Of a DNA stretch of 64,000 nt, positions 1 through 11,056 are shown one piece after another (position 1 is the first letter of the stretch; every line of letters begins with the position of its first letter). A model generated the notes under the pieces. That model was not told where the DNA came from. It worked only from the letters and a program-made list of their open reading frames with translations, and made no database searches. This stretch comes from Oryza sativa Japonica Group (lineage: Eukaryota; Streptophyta; Magnoliopsida; Poales; Poaceae). The stretch covers positions 5,179,501 to 5,243,500 of the forward strand of contig NC_089045.1 of assembly GCF_034140825.1 (NCBI RefSeq). The letters are read 5' to 3'. The position numbers and the translations under genes are program-made.

Positions 1-812
1 AAAAATGTATTTTTTAAAGAAAATGTCATAGTTCAAAATGGAGGAATTATAATTTTGGAGTACTATTACAATTATTTAAATTATTTTACTGGTGGTAAAA
101 TAAACCATGTGCAAGAGTTTTGGGGATGGAATGAGAGTACAGGAGAGATTATGTATTTCATGAAATTTCAACACAAACCAAGAGGAGCTTGATAAAATTT
201 AAACATAACTCGAATGGAATTGTGAATCCATGAAGTGTGGCCTCGTTAAAATGAATCTTGAAAAGAAGTCATGAAAGAGACAAATATTGGCATACATGAC
301 TGAACCGCTAGAACATTACATGCGAATAGCACACGAAACATTTCATGTTTCACCAACATTCTGTACGCTTCTGATTACTGAAACCAATTTAAGGGAACTC
401 TAAACTCTCCATAGTACGGGAATACAAATCCTGACACATAAGCAAAATGGCTCCAGATTTAAGAGCAGAGCACACGAACCTGAATCATATTCAGGACAGA
501 TAGTTGCCTTCAGCAGCGCTACAACGTACACTCCTGAGACAGTAGCAGTCTTACAAAACAATGCACAGAGCATCCAAAAGTGCAAGAGAAAACACAAGTA
601 GTTCAAAAACTGAACCCGACTGCATCTAGGACAAATCAGTACGCAATCTAGAGTCATCCCCACCAATGGAACAGATATAATTAAGCTCCCATTTCTTAGA
701 TTTAACGTCTGGATATACAGACCATAACAACATCACGGCTAAAAACTTACTCCACACGTTCTGAAACATCAATCATTTGCAACCCCCATTTCTTCATGGG
801 GAGGAAACCAAA
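1..812. other. Intergenic, no gene recognised
   Basis: This AT-rich stretch has only short open frames without recognisable domains. No tRNA-like or inverted-repeat structure stood out. It lies downstream (3') of F-box copy A and may hold that gene's 3' UTR. Confidence 0.4.
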
Positions 813-3592
813 TCCTGAAAAGTAACAATAAACTTGTGTAAGGCTTCTTTTCAGGAAAAAGAAAAGGAAAATCTTAGTGGCTTATACAGTAATGACTCAA
901 AACAAAGAAGTTAAATTAGAATAACATGAGTCTTTATCTAATTTACAGAACATATCTTATTAGCTACTAGTATAAGATGGCAAAATAATTGTGTTGGCTA
1001 TCTGGAAGACAATATATCTGACATTTGAACATTTCCTCCTACTAAGCAAAACCAAGTGTGCTTTAGGCTAGATTGTTGGAATCGAAACGTATAAGCATTT
1101 GACACAAAGTTCTTGCCTCTGTATAAACATGATACTTATCAGTCTATACATGATGATAAAGGAAAGAAAAAAAAGTGTCTCGTACAAATTTCCTTATTAA
1201 ATAAAGGTGTCAAACTTTACAGAGCTGACTGGACTAAAAGGACAAGACGAACCAGTACTGGGACAACAAATTGTCCAGTACTTAGAATGCCAAACTATTA
1301 GCTGGTAGCTTAGGGAAATGGATAGCTTTTATTCAAACAATTATCTCAAAATTGTTTCTTCGTTTTTAATATTAGTCCAAAAATTAAGAAGTGGACATAC
1401 TAATCACAAACTAAGATACTACTGGTGCAATTTGTTTACTAAATAAAATCTCGGATATATTTCTTGCACATATCAGACCTAAAATTTGCTTACCAACTAG
1501 CAGAGCTCAAAAAATAACACAGACGAAACCTAGAAAGTTACCCAATAAAAACTACCTAATCAAGATACACATTAATTACTGGATTACATAAAGAGAAAAG
1601 AGGTTTAACAAATGTGTGTGCAACTAATACATTTCTTAGACTTGCACGTTTTAGTTAGCTTGATAATTTATTCACATCTTATATACCTAAACACAGAATT
1701 ATGTGAAGCAAAGTAAGATAACTTACATCTAGGACGTCTCTTAGTCTGTAGGACGTTAATCTTTTCCAGAGGCACGCTGTTTTGGCTCAGGATCTTTAAA
1801 ACTGTATTAACTCTTTCATCACCTTCATGACATTTGATTTCAACAATCTTGAGGTTCTTAAATGGGAATGCTTGTTTCAATGGCTTGTCACTATCTTCAA
1901 TTTCCACAAAATTATAAGGTTCCTGTAGCAAGTAAACTTGTTGCTAACACAAACCAAGAAATAATTATAATTGTACAAAGCAATCTATCAGGAAGATATG
2001 TACCGTAGAAAGTTGAAGAGTGATCTTCTCTACAAGTGGTGCGTGCTCAAGAAGGCAAGCTAGCTCTGACATATTAGAATTCATGAACCACTCATTGACT
2101 AACAAAGTCTTTAACTTGCTAAACATGGGGCACCACCTCAGATCCCTTCTGAACATAAACTGGACAAGATGCAGTGGAGAAAGATGAAGTCAAGAATTAC
2201 TTTGGAAACAAAAGGGAATTGTGCATCTGAGAATTAACAGCCAAAAAAGTACAAGTGATTATTTTTTTTTATCATATAAGCTCCTCTAGCTTATAGAAGT
2301 ATGTCTAATTATATATACATTGGCGATTGGCCATATTGGATATGTTAATAAGATATACTATACTGAACTCCATCTAAGAAATTTCTTTAACATATCAATA
2401 TAACTTTTCAATTGAACTAAAATTTAAACTGCAAGGGGGTATGGAACATAGTATGAAAAATTGAAAACTGTATTGAACTTCTTTTCTTAACAAAATATCA
2501 ACCGCTTGGAATGCCATCAATGAAACATGATAATTTACAAGTATTTGCCGATGGAAATGTAGAAAAACACCTTATCTGAAAATAAATTAATATAGGGACA
2601 TATGACAATGGATGCAAATATTGCAAGATAAGTAGTTGGATAATAAGAAGCAAAACAGCAGGGATGTGCCAGAAGTTGAGACATACCACCCTAGACTCAG
2701 CTTTCAACTCCAAAGTCGAAGTGCCTGATAAACCTTGAAGAAGCACACAACCGTCACAATCAATGACCTTATTAGCACCGCAATCAAAACATCCAGGATC
2801 ACCACATTTCCCAAATTCAGTGTTCACACAACGATCCCTACAGTCATCACTTAGACTAACAGATGCTGTAACCAACAATGGCATGTCTTCGAGGAAAGGA
2901 GTAGCGCCCCAGAAGTGCTTTAGTTGCAGTGAAATAAGACTTGGGACAGAAATACGCGTGCGGAACTTCCGATTAAAACCACACCCATCCATAATCATAT
3001 GTTTCACTGATGGGGACGAGATCGTGTGAGCATGTATGAATCCACCCCAAAACTTCAGGTGCTCCAATGCTGGACAACCCGAGAAATCAACCAAACTGTC
3101 TTTGATCTTCACATATTTAAGCTCCAACACCCTCAGATGCTTGGAGACGAGAGGCAGGTCAGGCAGGCACAATGGATCATCCTCCACATAGATCTCGACT
3201 CTGATCCACTGAGCTTGGCACGACACGGCGTGCCGGAGCCACAGGCCGACGTCCGGATCGTCGGGTAAATCCTGGTAGGATTCGAACTCACAGCAGTCGA
3301 AGTTGATCACGCAGGCGTCCAGCAGCGCCGCGCGGTCGCGGAGGAGGAGCAGGTGCTTGGCGAACTCGTTCAGCCCACGCACCGTCCGGAACCCGTCGTT
3401 GGGGAGGATCTGCAGGAGCGGCGCCGACCTCCAGAGGTGGCGCCACCGCCGGGAGAGCGCGCTCGTCTGCACGGCCTGCCGCGCCGAAAGCAGCGAGACG
3501 ACGCGACGGAGCAGGTCGTCGGGTAGGTCCCCGATCTTTACCCTCCCCGAGCTCGCCGCCGACATTTTCCTCATCTTGGCTCGGGGAAACAT
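813..3592 (-). CDS. F-box/LRR/FBD protein, copy A
   Basis: Predicted SCF ubiquitin-ligase substrate receptor, about 419 residues. Exons: 3592-2687, 2159-2004, 1922-1727 and a proposed 2-nt end at 814-813 that completes a TGA. The introns obey GT-AG. Exon 1 encodes the F-box (residues ~20-60, IGDLPDDLLRRVVSLL, then RRWRHLWRS), an LRR-like region and a Cys-rich module ending in DGCVLLQGLS. Exon 2 begins FMFRRDLRWCP. Exon 3 is an FBD-like domain (KNLKIVEIKCHEGDERV) and is 42 nt longer than in the other copies. I chose the ATG at 3592 because it follows the family leader TTCGACGGAATG; an in-frame ATG at 3625 is the alternative. Copy A is the most divergent intact copy. The last exon rests only on an acceptor resembling those of copies E and F. 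The frame is otherwise intact. Confidence 0.8.
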
Positions 3593-3874
3593 TCCGTCGA
3601 ACAGGGCGGCTGCACTGCGGATCACGAAACAGAGCGGCGGGTTGGAAAGCCAGGAGAGGAGGAGACCCGGAGAAGAGATCAGCGGTTGTTACCGGTGAGC
3701 TCCACTCGCCGTCGCCGGTGGCGGGGGGCGAGATTGCGCGGTGGAATTGGCGCGCGCTCCCTTCTCTTTTCCCGCGCGAGGGCGCGTTTTAGGGTTTCTT
3801 TTCACAGCCTTCGGCCCAATCCGAAGCCCAACACCAAAAGCCCAAATTGCGTCGTGCTCCGCTCAACTTCGCTG
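3593..3874 (-). promoter_or_regulatory. Upstream region of copy A with telo-box-like motif
   Basis: This GC-rich leader and proximal promoter carries TAGGGTTT at 3790-3797. Read on the gene's strand it is AAACCCTA, a telo-box-like motif about 200 bases before the start codon. The same motif lies at a similar distance before copies C, D and F. I saw no clear TATA box. Confidence 0.4.
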
Positions 3875-4107
3875 ATTTCGGGCCGGGTAGCCTTCAATTC
3901 TGAGAAGCAGCTGTTTGTTAGCCAGCTTTCGAGAATCTGGAAAAGCTCTGAAACTCAGCTTCTCCAGCTTCTGGCTTCTTAGTTCATTTTTCAGAATATG
4001 TAACTACAGATTCTCAGAAGCTGTGAACTGTTTGGGGCAGCTTCTAACAGAAGCAGCTTTTAAAAAAAGCTGCAGCTGGGACAAGTTCCCCTAAATAGGG
4101 CCTTCAT
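3875..4107. repeat. AGAAGCAGCTT-rich repetitive block, MITE-like
   Basis: The block has repeated and partly inverted AGAAGCAGCT / AGCTTCT words, for example near 3903-3915, 3955-3980 and 4045-4075. It ends at the exact point where homology to the FBD fragment begins. It looks like a non-autonomous DNA element or its remnant. I could not define ends or a target duplication. Confidence 0.4.
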
Positions 4108-4466
4108 TACAATAGCATGTAAGTATTCTTGAGCATTCACCCATCTTAGAAAAGCTAGTCCTCCAACTTTTTTCCAATGTATGCAAAATCTCTGAATAAG
4201 CAGTTCTTGTGTTGTCCAGTGCTTCGTATACATCATCGATGATCATGGTGAAACTTTTTGTCTATTCAAGGGACCTAAACATAAAGTTGGAAATGAATGG
4301 AAGTCGTTATCAATCAGATGTATCAGCTGCAGTGTTGGAACATCTTAAGATTGTGGAAATCAAATGTGAAGTGGTTGATGAGAGAGTTCACGAAGTTTTG
4401 AAGTTCCTGAGTACACTAAACATATGTAAGATAACCGCCGGTGCTCATGCTTGTTATATTTATTAA
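4108..4466 (+). pseudogene. FBD-domain fragment of an F-box gene
   Basis: This 5'-truncated copy starts inside exon 2 (ILEHSPILEKLVLQLF at ~4122-4170). It keeps a recognisable intron, then the whole FBD exon (~4269-4427) with LEHLKIVEIKCEVVDERV and the usual donor ATATGTAAG. Exonic and intronic sequence match copy B best (7018-7320), so it is probably a partial tandem duplicate of B in the same orientation. No F-box, LRR or start exon precedes it, so it is unlikely to be functional, although the FBD frame is open. The left breakpoint abuts the repetitive block at 3875-4107. Confidence 0.75.
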
Positions 4467-4954
4467 ACTTCAGTGACACGTGGGACAGAAATTCAAGAAA
4501 GTAAGAAACTCCTGGTTAGTTAGAGAAGTAATGAATTTTCGGGATGCCAAATCAGTTGAGAAACAAGAACTTTGCAGTTTGTACTTCGTTTTCTGAGGGC
4601 AAAGGGATAACACCAAATGAAACTCTGATACTGTGTTCATTGAAATAGCACCAAATGTTATCTTTTCTTATTACATTTCATAAATCTCACCCTCAATACT
4701 AAAGTTTTCCATATTTTATTCATTTTCTACAAATAGTTTTATTTAAAAACCAAAAAGAGGGATGGTAGCGATCACAAGTTTAATTGTTTCTAACAAATTG
4801 GAAAGAAATAGTACTGCCTCTCAACCATCTTTCCGGAGAAAGCTAAAAATAGTTTATAAATTTGCAGGCTCTTTACGAAGCACTTATGTGGCACTGGTAC
4901 ATATGATTGAATACTGATTTTCTATAATTCCCAACCGATATATATTAAATAAAT
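4467..4954. other. Intergenic, nothing recognised
   Basis: AT-rich sequence without a recognisable gene or repeat. It may be duplicated 3' flank belonging to the FBD fragment. Confidence 0.3.
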
Positions 4955-5226
4955 TGGTGAAGTTAGCATAGGTCAACCGGTTAAGGTTTTCTTATGGAAG
5001 TAGATCATTCGGATTAAAGTTTTAGATTTGATATATATATTTATATTTACGACTAATTTTGTTTAGTGATAGATAACGTACTTGTCAACAACAAGAAGTC
5101 CTTTCTAGGGTGATCATAAGCATAGTATGCATGTATATCTTCATAAGGCAATCATAGGTGTAGAGTATGCATGTGTGTTTATAGGGGTGAGCATATACGC
5201 ACTGTGAGTTTCTACGTTTCTTAGAA
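4955..5226 (+). mobile_element. Old SINE-like copy (tRNA-related)
   Basis: It starts with a tRNA-like box (GGTCAACCGGTTAAGG, from ~4972) and shares body and 3' end with the clearer copies at 10551-10812 and 21690-22050, including TTAGTGATAG.. near 5064 and a 3' run like TTTCTACGTTTCTTAGAAAA. It is strongly diverged, so probably old. Family assignment to rice SINEs comes from memory of this repeat type, not from a database comparison. Confidence 0.45.
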
Positions 5227-5345
5227 AATCACTTGAGGATATATATTATTAACAATATGGAGTAATAATTATCGTTAATTATTTTTGATTTTTTTCCCAT
5301 TTGAAACTGCAAAAGCCTTTTCTTCTGGCCCGGTGCTCCATTTGC

Positions 5346-5692
5346 GAATTTTTTTTCATTTTTAAATTTTTATTTTTTAATATTTACAGAAATATTATAC
5401 CATCTAAAATATTTACAAAAATGTCCCCTGCCGCCCAAGTGGAGAGCGGCAAGGTGTGCGCATTTTGCACTGAGATCCCTTGTCGCTCTCTGTAAGGGCT
5501 GAAGGGGGTAAATGCAATTTTCACCCGGCCAAAAATGTATTTTGCTAGTTTTTTTCCATCTTGTCCGTCCCTCACGTTACACTGCCGCCCTTGGTCCTGC
5601 CGGACGGCAGGGTCTTCTTCTGTAAATATTTTCGATATAATATTTCTGTAAATATTAAAAAATAAAAATGTAAATATGAAAAAAAAATTCCT
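5346..5692. mobile_element. Foldback non-autonomous DNA element, MULE-like
   Basis: Both ends are inverted copies of each other over roughly 60-80 bases (AT-rich outer part, then TATTTACAGAAATATTAT near 5379-5400, mirrored near 5625-5660). The inner parts are GC-richer and include CTGCCG.. words on both sides. A second member with the same organisation lies at 53397-53770. No coding capacity was seen. It lies upstream of copy B and could affect that gene's promoter. Confidence 0.5.
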
Positions 5693-5969
5693 CCATTTGC
5701 CTTCCGAAGTCCAACAGCCATAATAACCCAACAACCCTTTTTCTTGCTTTTAGGGCGTTCTCTGCTCCTCAACGGCTCAAGCTCAACCCAACCTCCCCTC
5801 CTCCGTCCAGGGTCCAGCCAGGCGAGGCGATTGGAGCCATCGGCGGCGAGGTGAGCTGAGGCGAGGTTGAGGGAGTGATCAACGAGCGAGACGCAAATCT
5901 TTCCCTCCCCTCCTCACCACACTGGGATGATTTCTTTGTTCCGCAGGTGCTCACCAGTCGTTCGACGGA

Positions 5970-8083
5970 ATGCCTCCAGCAAAAAGGGCCAAGAAAGCGG
6001 CCGCGGCGGGCGGAGGCGACCTCATCGGCGCCCTCCCGGACGCGATGCTGCACCGCATCCTCTCCCTCCTCCCGGCGCACGAGGCCGTGCGGACGTGCGT
6101 GCTGGCCCGGCGGTGGCGCCACCTCTGGAGGTCCGCCCCAGGCCTGCGCATCGTCCGCGCCGCCGGCCGGCCGCCGGCGACCGTCGAGGAGCCCCAGGGG
6201 TTCGTCGACCACCTCCTGCTCCTCCGCGGGGGCTCCCCTCTCAACACCTGCGAGCTTTCCTTCGATCAGATCCGCAGACAACACATTCCCCGCGTGAACC
6301 TCTGGATTCGTCACATTGTCATGTGCAAAGTCCGAGTGCTCGTGCTTCACCTCAATCCTTATTGTCATGAATTGGACGAACTGCCTCTGGTCTCGCAGCA
6401 CCTGACGAGGTTGGAGCTTTCTGGTCTGATCTTAAACGACAGCTTCCTCAATTTCTCGAGCTGCCTGGCATTGGATTATCTAGAGATTGTCCAATGTTAC
6501 TTCTCTTCTCTGACAAAGATCACATCGCAGTCGCTAAAGCGGCTAAGAATCATTAAATGCTATACTGGTTCCCGCCCTCATGTGCATGCCACAAATCTCG
6601 TTTCACTGCATCTGGATGCCATAACAAGGACTCCTGTGCTTGAGAGATTGCCATCATTAGTGAAAGCAGACATCAAACTTAATAGTCAGTGTCGCGATTT
6701 CTGTAGTTTTATGACTTTTCTGGGGGTTGCAATCATGAATTCTGCAGCGGTTGTCGTGGCGTACAAGCTGAGAACTGCGTGCTTCTGCGAGGTTTATCAG
6801 AAGCTAAGAATCTGGCATTGGTAGCTGAAACTAAAATGGTACGCCACATGATCATATTCACCTTTGCATTTTATTTAACAGTGAGGATCATTGATCTTTT
6901 CCATATGCTCAGTTTGTTTTCAGAAGAGACTTGAAGTGGTGCCCTATCTTTAGGAATTTGAAGACTTTGTTACTCAATGAATGCTTGTGTGTGCCTTCCG
7001 ATTTGAGTGCGCTAGCATGCATTCTTCAGCATTCACCTGTTTTAGAAAAGCTCACTCTTCAACTTTTTTCGATGGTATGCAGATTTTACGAATGAGCAGT
7101 TGTTGAGCTGTATAGAATTACTGTGCATCATTGATAATATTGTTTTCTGTTCATTCCAGGGACCTAAACATAAAGTGGAAATGAAGGGAAGCCGCCATCC
7201 ATCGGGGGTGTCAGCTGCAATGTTAAAATATCTTGAGATTGTCGAGGTCAAATGTGAAGTGGTTGATGAGAGTGTTCTCGATGTTTTGAAGTTCCTAAGC
7301 TCACTTAACATATGTAAGATAACTACTGGCACTCATGCCTTTTATATCATTCGATTTGCATTTAAATGTGGAATAGAAAAGCAAGCAACTAAGAAACTCC
7401 CAGGTTAGTAAAAGAAGCAGTGAATTTTTGGGATTCTAAATAAGTTAACAATTGTCATATGGAAACATATATGTAGATAAGAGTCTTTCATGTTTTCCAT
7501 GTGGGAATGAATGAAGAAACTATGTCATTGGAATAACACTGAATGTTACATCAATTGGAGAGAAAAATTAATACCCGCATTACATATGGTGGGTACAGAA
7601 CAAAAACAAGTGTTAATCCTCAAAGCTGTACTTGATAAGTCCTCAAAACTTGCTGCATTCATGAGATGTTGACATGTGATTAGTTCAGATCATTATGTCT
7701 GAATTGAGTTGTTTCGAGCAGCAGCAGTGAGCTTTGTTATTGTTTTAACTGACCTTCTTATAAGAGAAAATCTAAGAAATGCCATTGACAAGCGTTCAAA
7801 TCCTAGAAATGCCATCGACAAGTATGAGTTTCAAGAAATGCCATCGTATAAACAACTTTGTCCCAAAAATACCATCGCCGTTAGGGTTCCGTCCATTTTG
7901 CGCCGTTAAGTTCTATAGGATGTACAGTGTATATAACGGCGCAAAATAGACGGAACCCTGTCATGTTTTCGTATAACGTATGTCAAGCTTTCAAGTGAAA
8001 TTGTTATGCGCTGAATCTTATTTCTGCCTCTTACGTTTCCTCGTCATGTTTTTTTCTACTCAGGCTTCACTTTCAAGAAATAG
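5970..8083 (+). pseudogene. F-box/LRR/FBD gene, copy B (one frameshift)
   Basis: This is the only near-complete copy on the plus strand. Exons: 5970-6838, 6913-7074, 7160-7313, 8064-8083, all GT-AG. Exon 1 has the F-box ([17 protein letters not shown].., RRWRHLWRS) and LRR-like region. Exon 2 starts FVFRRDLKWCP. Exon 3 is the FBD (LEIVEVKCEVVDESV). Exon 4 would add CFTFKK and stop. Near 6721-6727 a G run is one base short of what keeps the family Cys module in frame (CNHEFCSGC.., [16 protein letters not shown] lie in the next frame). Exon 1 is therefore 869 nt, not a multiple of three. A real frameshift, a sequencing error or altered splicing could explain this. As read, the product would stop at 6824 after 284 residues, without the FBD. 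Confidence 0.75.
7775..7958. repeat. Short direct repeats plus a 25-bp inverted repeat in B intron 3
   Basis: The word AGAAATGCCATYG recurs three times between ~7774 and 7850. Then 25-base arms at 7884-7908 (starts GGGTTCCGTC) and 7934-7958 are inverted copies with one mismatch around a 25-base loop. This may be the end of a small foldback transposon or a hairpin in the intron RNA. I could not define target duplications. Confidence 0.5.
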
Positions 8084-8582
8084 AAGGGTTGGGAAGAAGA
8101 TGGACGTACTGCTCGAAGGAAATGGAATGCTCCATCAGGGAAGCACCCACAATACTTGAAATTACGTGTTTTATCTGTGGGATTCTGTTGAGATCTGCGT
8201 GTAGGAACAACATAAGTCAGCTATGAGTTTGTAGTTGTACCGTTTTATGTGGGCATGGATTACCGTACTACTATCGTATCTAGTCAATACCCCAGTTTAT
8301 GCCTTGAATCCGTGGTTCTATTTTTCTTAAGCCATGATTCATTCCTTGATTCCCATAAGCACAAAATTTAACATGCTTCAAAGTTGATGTCCCATAATAT
8401 AATATGGCATGTTGATTCCATCTGAATCAAACTGAACTTACCAAAGGTCGACTTCCATCAAGTTTCACATCAAAAGAAACCGGAAAGGTATGGCCATGGG
8501 TCGTAACAGAATTAAACAATGCACCTTAATTTCTTTCCAACCGGAAACTGTGAAAACTTTAGGACCGTAACACGGTAACAGA

Positions 8583-8889
8583 GGCTGTGTTTAGTTGTTT
8601 TGGCAAAAAAAATTTGATGTATACGGATACACATTTGAAGTATTAAATATAGACTAATAATAAAATAAATTACAGATTCCTTATGTACACAGTGTGATAA
8701 ATTTATTAAGCCTAATTAATCCGTCATTAGCAAATGTTCATTGTAGCACCACATTATCAAATCATGGTGTCGCAATTTACATGCAAACTGTGCAATTGGT
8801 TTTTTTGTCCATATTTAATGCTTCATGTATGTGTCCAAACATTTGATGTGACAAAAAAATTGAAAGTTTAAAGGAAACTGAACACAGCC
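8583..8889. mobile_element. MITE, Tourist-like (GGCTGTGTTTAGTT ends)
   Basis: The terminal inverted repeats are GGCTGTGTTTAGTT and its imperfect inverse AACTGAACACAGCC. The inside has the family words TTAAATATAGACTAATAA, GCCTAATTAATCC and TTTGATGTGACA, shared with the elements at 14548, 43948, 57061 and 60048. The flanking TNA-type duplication is not clean here, so the superfamily call rests on the better-preserved relatives. Confidence 0.7.
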
Positions 8890-10550
8890 TGAATTAAACA
8901 GTGTACCTTAATTTCTTTCCAACCCAAAACTGTGAAAACTTTAGGCGTCCAAAGTGATCATTAGATTTTGCGAGTTTCTCCGCTTAGCTTGTAGGATAGT
9001 ATCATCTAACGTAGTAAACCTGGCAAAGATGAAAATCAATAAAAGGACTTGAACTGAGCAGCCATTCCTTTCAAAGACAAAGACCACATTCTCCAAAGAA
9101 TTACATCTGGATGACACATGCTACTAATCAGTCATACAAGCAGCATTAATTAGGACTGCATAGTCAAAAGAGCAGAAAGTATACAACATATACTTGTGGA
9201 AACCACTTCTTCAGTTCAGCGTAGAGAAGACGTCCCTGTGGCCTCAGAGATGTTTCGATTGCCCCTCATATACCGGGCCTCACACCACAGTTACCACTTC
9301 TCATCAATGATACTCCTTAGAGAACCAAAAAGAAAAACATATAAAAAAGAAAAACATATAAATAAAGAGAGAGAAAAGAGAAAGGGGAAAACTGAAAAAG
9401 AGAAAAGAGAAAGGGAAAAACGGAAAAGAAAAAAAATTGGGAGAGATTGGATTCGAAGAGAAAGGGGAAAACTGAAAAGAAAAAAAATTAGAACCCTGGT
9501 ACATGGGGTTACAGCTGAAGCCTATAGGTGGTTCATTGGAAATGAATGCACAATAATTTAAATCGTCAGGACTTCAGTGCCAAATTAAGCTATGATGACT
9601 ACCAATCCATGCCACCTCGGATTAGAGCTTAGTGCCAATGACGTTGGTGCTGAGACGTTATAGATCAACGCCAAGATCCATGGCGCTGAGTCGACGGCCT
9701 ATTTTTAATTGAAGTTTTTTTAAGGACTAGTTTCAAAATAAGTTTTTGAGAAGGATCAATTTGTAAAAAAAAAGGGTACTCCTTCTGGGAGAAAGTTCCA
9801 CGTCTTCTTTCCACCATTTTATTCCTCGCCTCACACCACAGTTACCGCTTGCGGCTTTGCCATCACATCACTAGTTGCTTGGGAGCTCTAACAGCATCAA
9901 CCTATCATGAGTCATGAACAAGACCTGCATATAAACCTCCGACGTTTTGAATAAAAACCCCCTACATTACTTCCTATTATCGGGCATGATCATAGCATCT
10001 TTCTCAGTATTTTGTTTCACTGGTGAGAAAAATTGCTAGCAGAAACCTTTTCTCGAAAACAAACACATGGCAACCACAGATCAATTAGTGATTGGCTGCT
10101 CTTCAACCTACGGAAAACTCCGAATTATTATCAGTTGGACAAATTGCATCGATTTCCAAATCTTTAAAACCGATTTCAGGGACCAAACTCTACCTTACTA
10201 TTGGGCCACGTGGAGCTCTGTAAGTTTGCCAATGCCCTAGCCAAGAATCTGACACGTGTCCATGTGGAGGAAACACTGGTACTAGGTGGGAACCGGAAGT
10301 TTCACCGTGAAATTGAAAAAAAAATGCATTGGCGTGTACAGCCCAATCGCACATGCCTGCCCTAGGCCTGGTCGTCCGGCGCCGTTGTTGCTACATCATT
10401 TTGCATTGTTGCGTTATCAGGCTAAGGGTGCACAGAGGACCAAGCAGAAATATATTTCTACAAAATAAATAATAAAAAAACTAAATAACAGAAATAAGGT
10501 GAAAGATTAGATGAAAATTTGCAATACTAAGAACCATTATTTCTTCAAAT
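8890..10550. other. Intergenic, includes a purine-rich tract
   Basis: No gene was recognised. 9310-9495 is an A/G-only-like tract made of AGAGAAAAGAGAAAGG-type words, with a near-duplicate of AGAAAGGGGAAAACTGAAAA at ~9378 and ~9459. Sequence at 9590-9700 (ACGTTGGTGCTGAG / CCATGGCGCTGAG) looks like a repeated grass element, but I could not place it. Confidence 0.35.
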
Positions 10551-10812
10551 GTGTGAAGTGAGTATAACTCAACTGGATAAGTTACTCGTGGTGAAACCAG
10601 CCCAGACGACGAGTGCTCGTATTTACGGCTAATATTTTTTTTAGTGATAGGCAACATATCCATCAACAACGATGCAACTATGAGCCGTGCTGACTTTATC
10701 AATCTCAAAATATACCGACCTAGTCTTTTTAATATGCTCATATGGGTATGGTTCATAGGCATGAGTGTATGCGCGTTGTAGGCGTCTATGTTTGTACCGT
10801 GTTTAAAAAAAA
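10551..10812 (+). mobile_element. SINE with tRNA-like promoter
   Basis: The 5' part resembles a tRNA A box (ATAACTCAACTGGATAAG near 10563) and a degraded B-box region. The body has TTAGTGATAGGCAACATATC and GACTTTATCAATCTCAAAAT. The 3' end (TTTGTACCGTGTTT) runs into an A tract. Length (~260 bp) and structure fit plant SINEs, which use internal RNA polymerase III promoters. It is the least decayed of the copies in this window. Confidence 0.6.
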
Positions 10813-11027
10813 CAAATTTCTTTGAATGTGCATTTTACTATTTTACCTTATACACCATTTTTTGGTTAATAAAATTGCCACAGTTTTGAGGAAACATAAT
10901 ATTGCCGCATCTCATTATTTGATATGAAGTTTGCTAGAGTGATAAATATACCTCGATAAGAGGTACGTAAATTTTCTACATTCCAAATAAGCACTAAATA
11001 AAATATACATGTTATAAATTTATCGGT

Positions 11028-11056
11028 GCGCCAACAGGCGCGCTGATTTTTCTAGT
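11028..11056 (+). mobile_element. Candidate Helitron 3' end
   Basis: A GC-rich hairpin (GTGCGCC AACA GGCGCGC) is followed by TGATTTTTCTAGT. A short hairpin about ten bases before CTRR at an A/T junction is the classic 3' terminus of Helitrons. I did not find a convincing TC-type 5' end upstream, so the extent is unknown. Confidence 0.35.

Noticed and set aside
400-666. Cys- and Leu-rich 88-codon frame as a small gene
   Set aside because: No domain, no splice context and no similarity to anything in the array.
5927-6401. Arg/Pro-rich open frames overlapping copy B exon 1 in other frames
   Set aside because: Composition is a by-product of the GC-rich F-box sequence. Only the 5970 frame encodes the F-box motifs.
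9304-9561. Lys/Glu-rich and Phe-rich frames across the purine tract
   Set aside because: They are translations of simple purine repeats with no recognisable domain or splice context.
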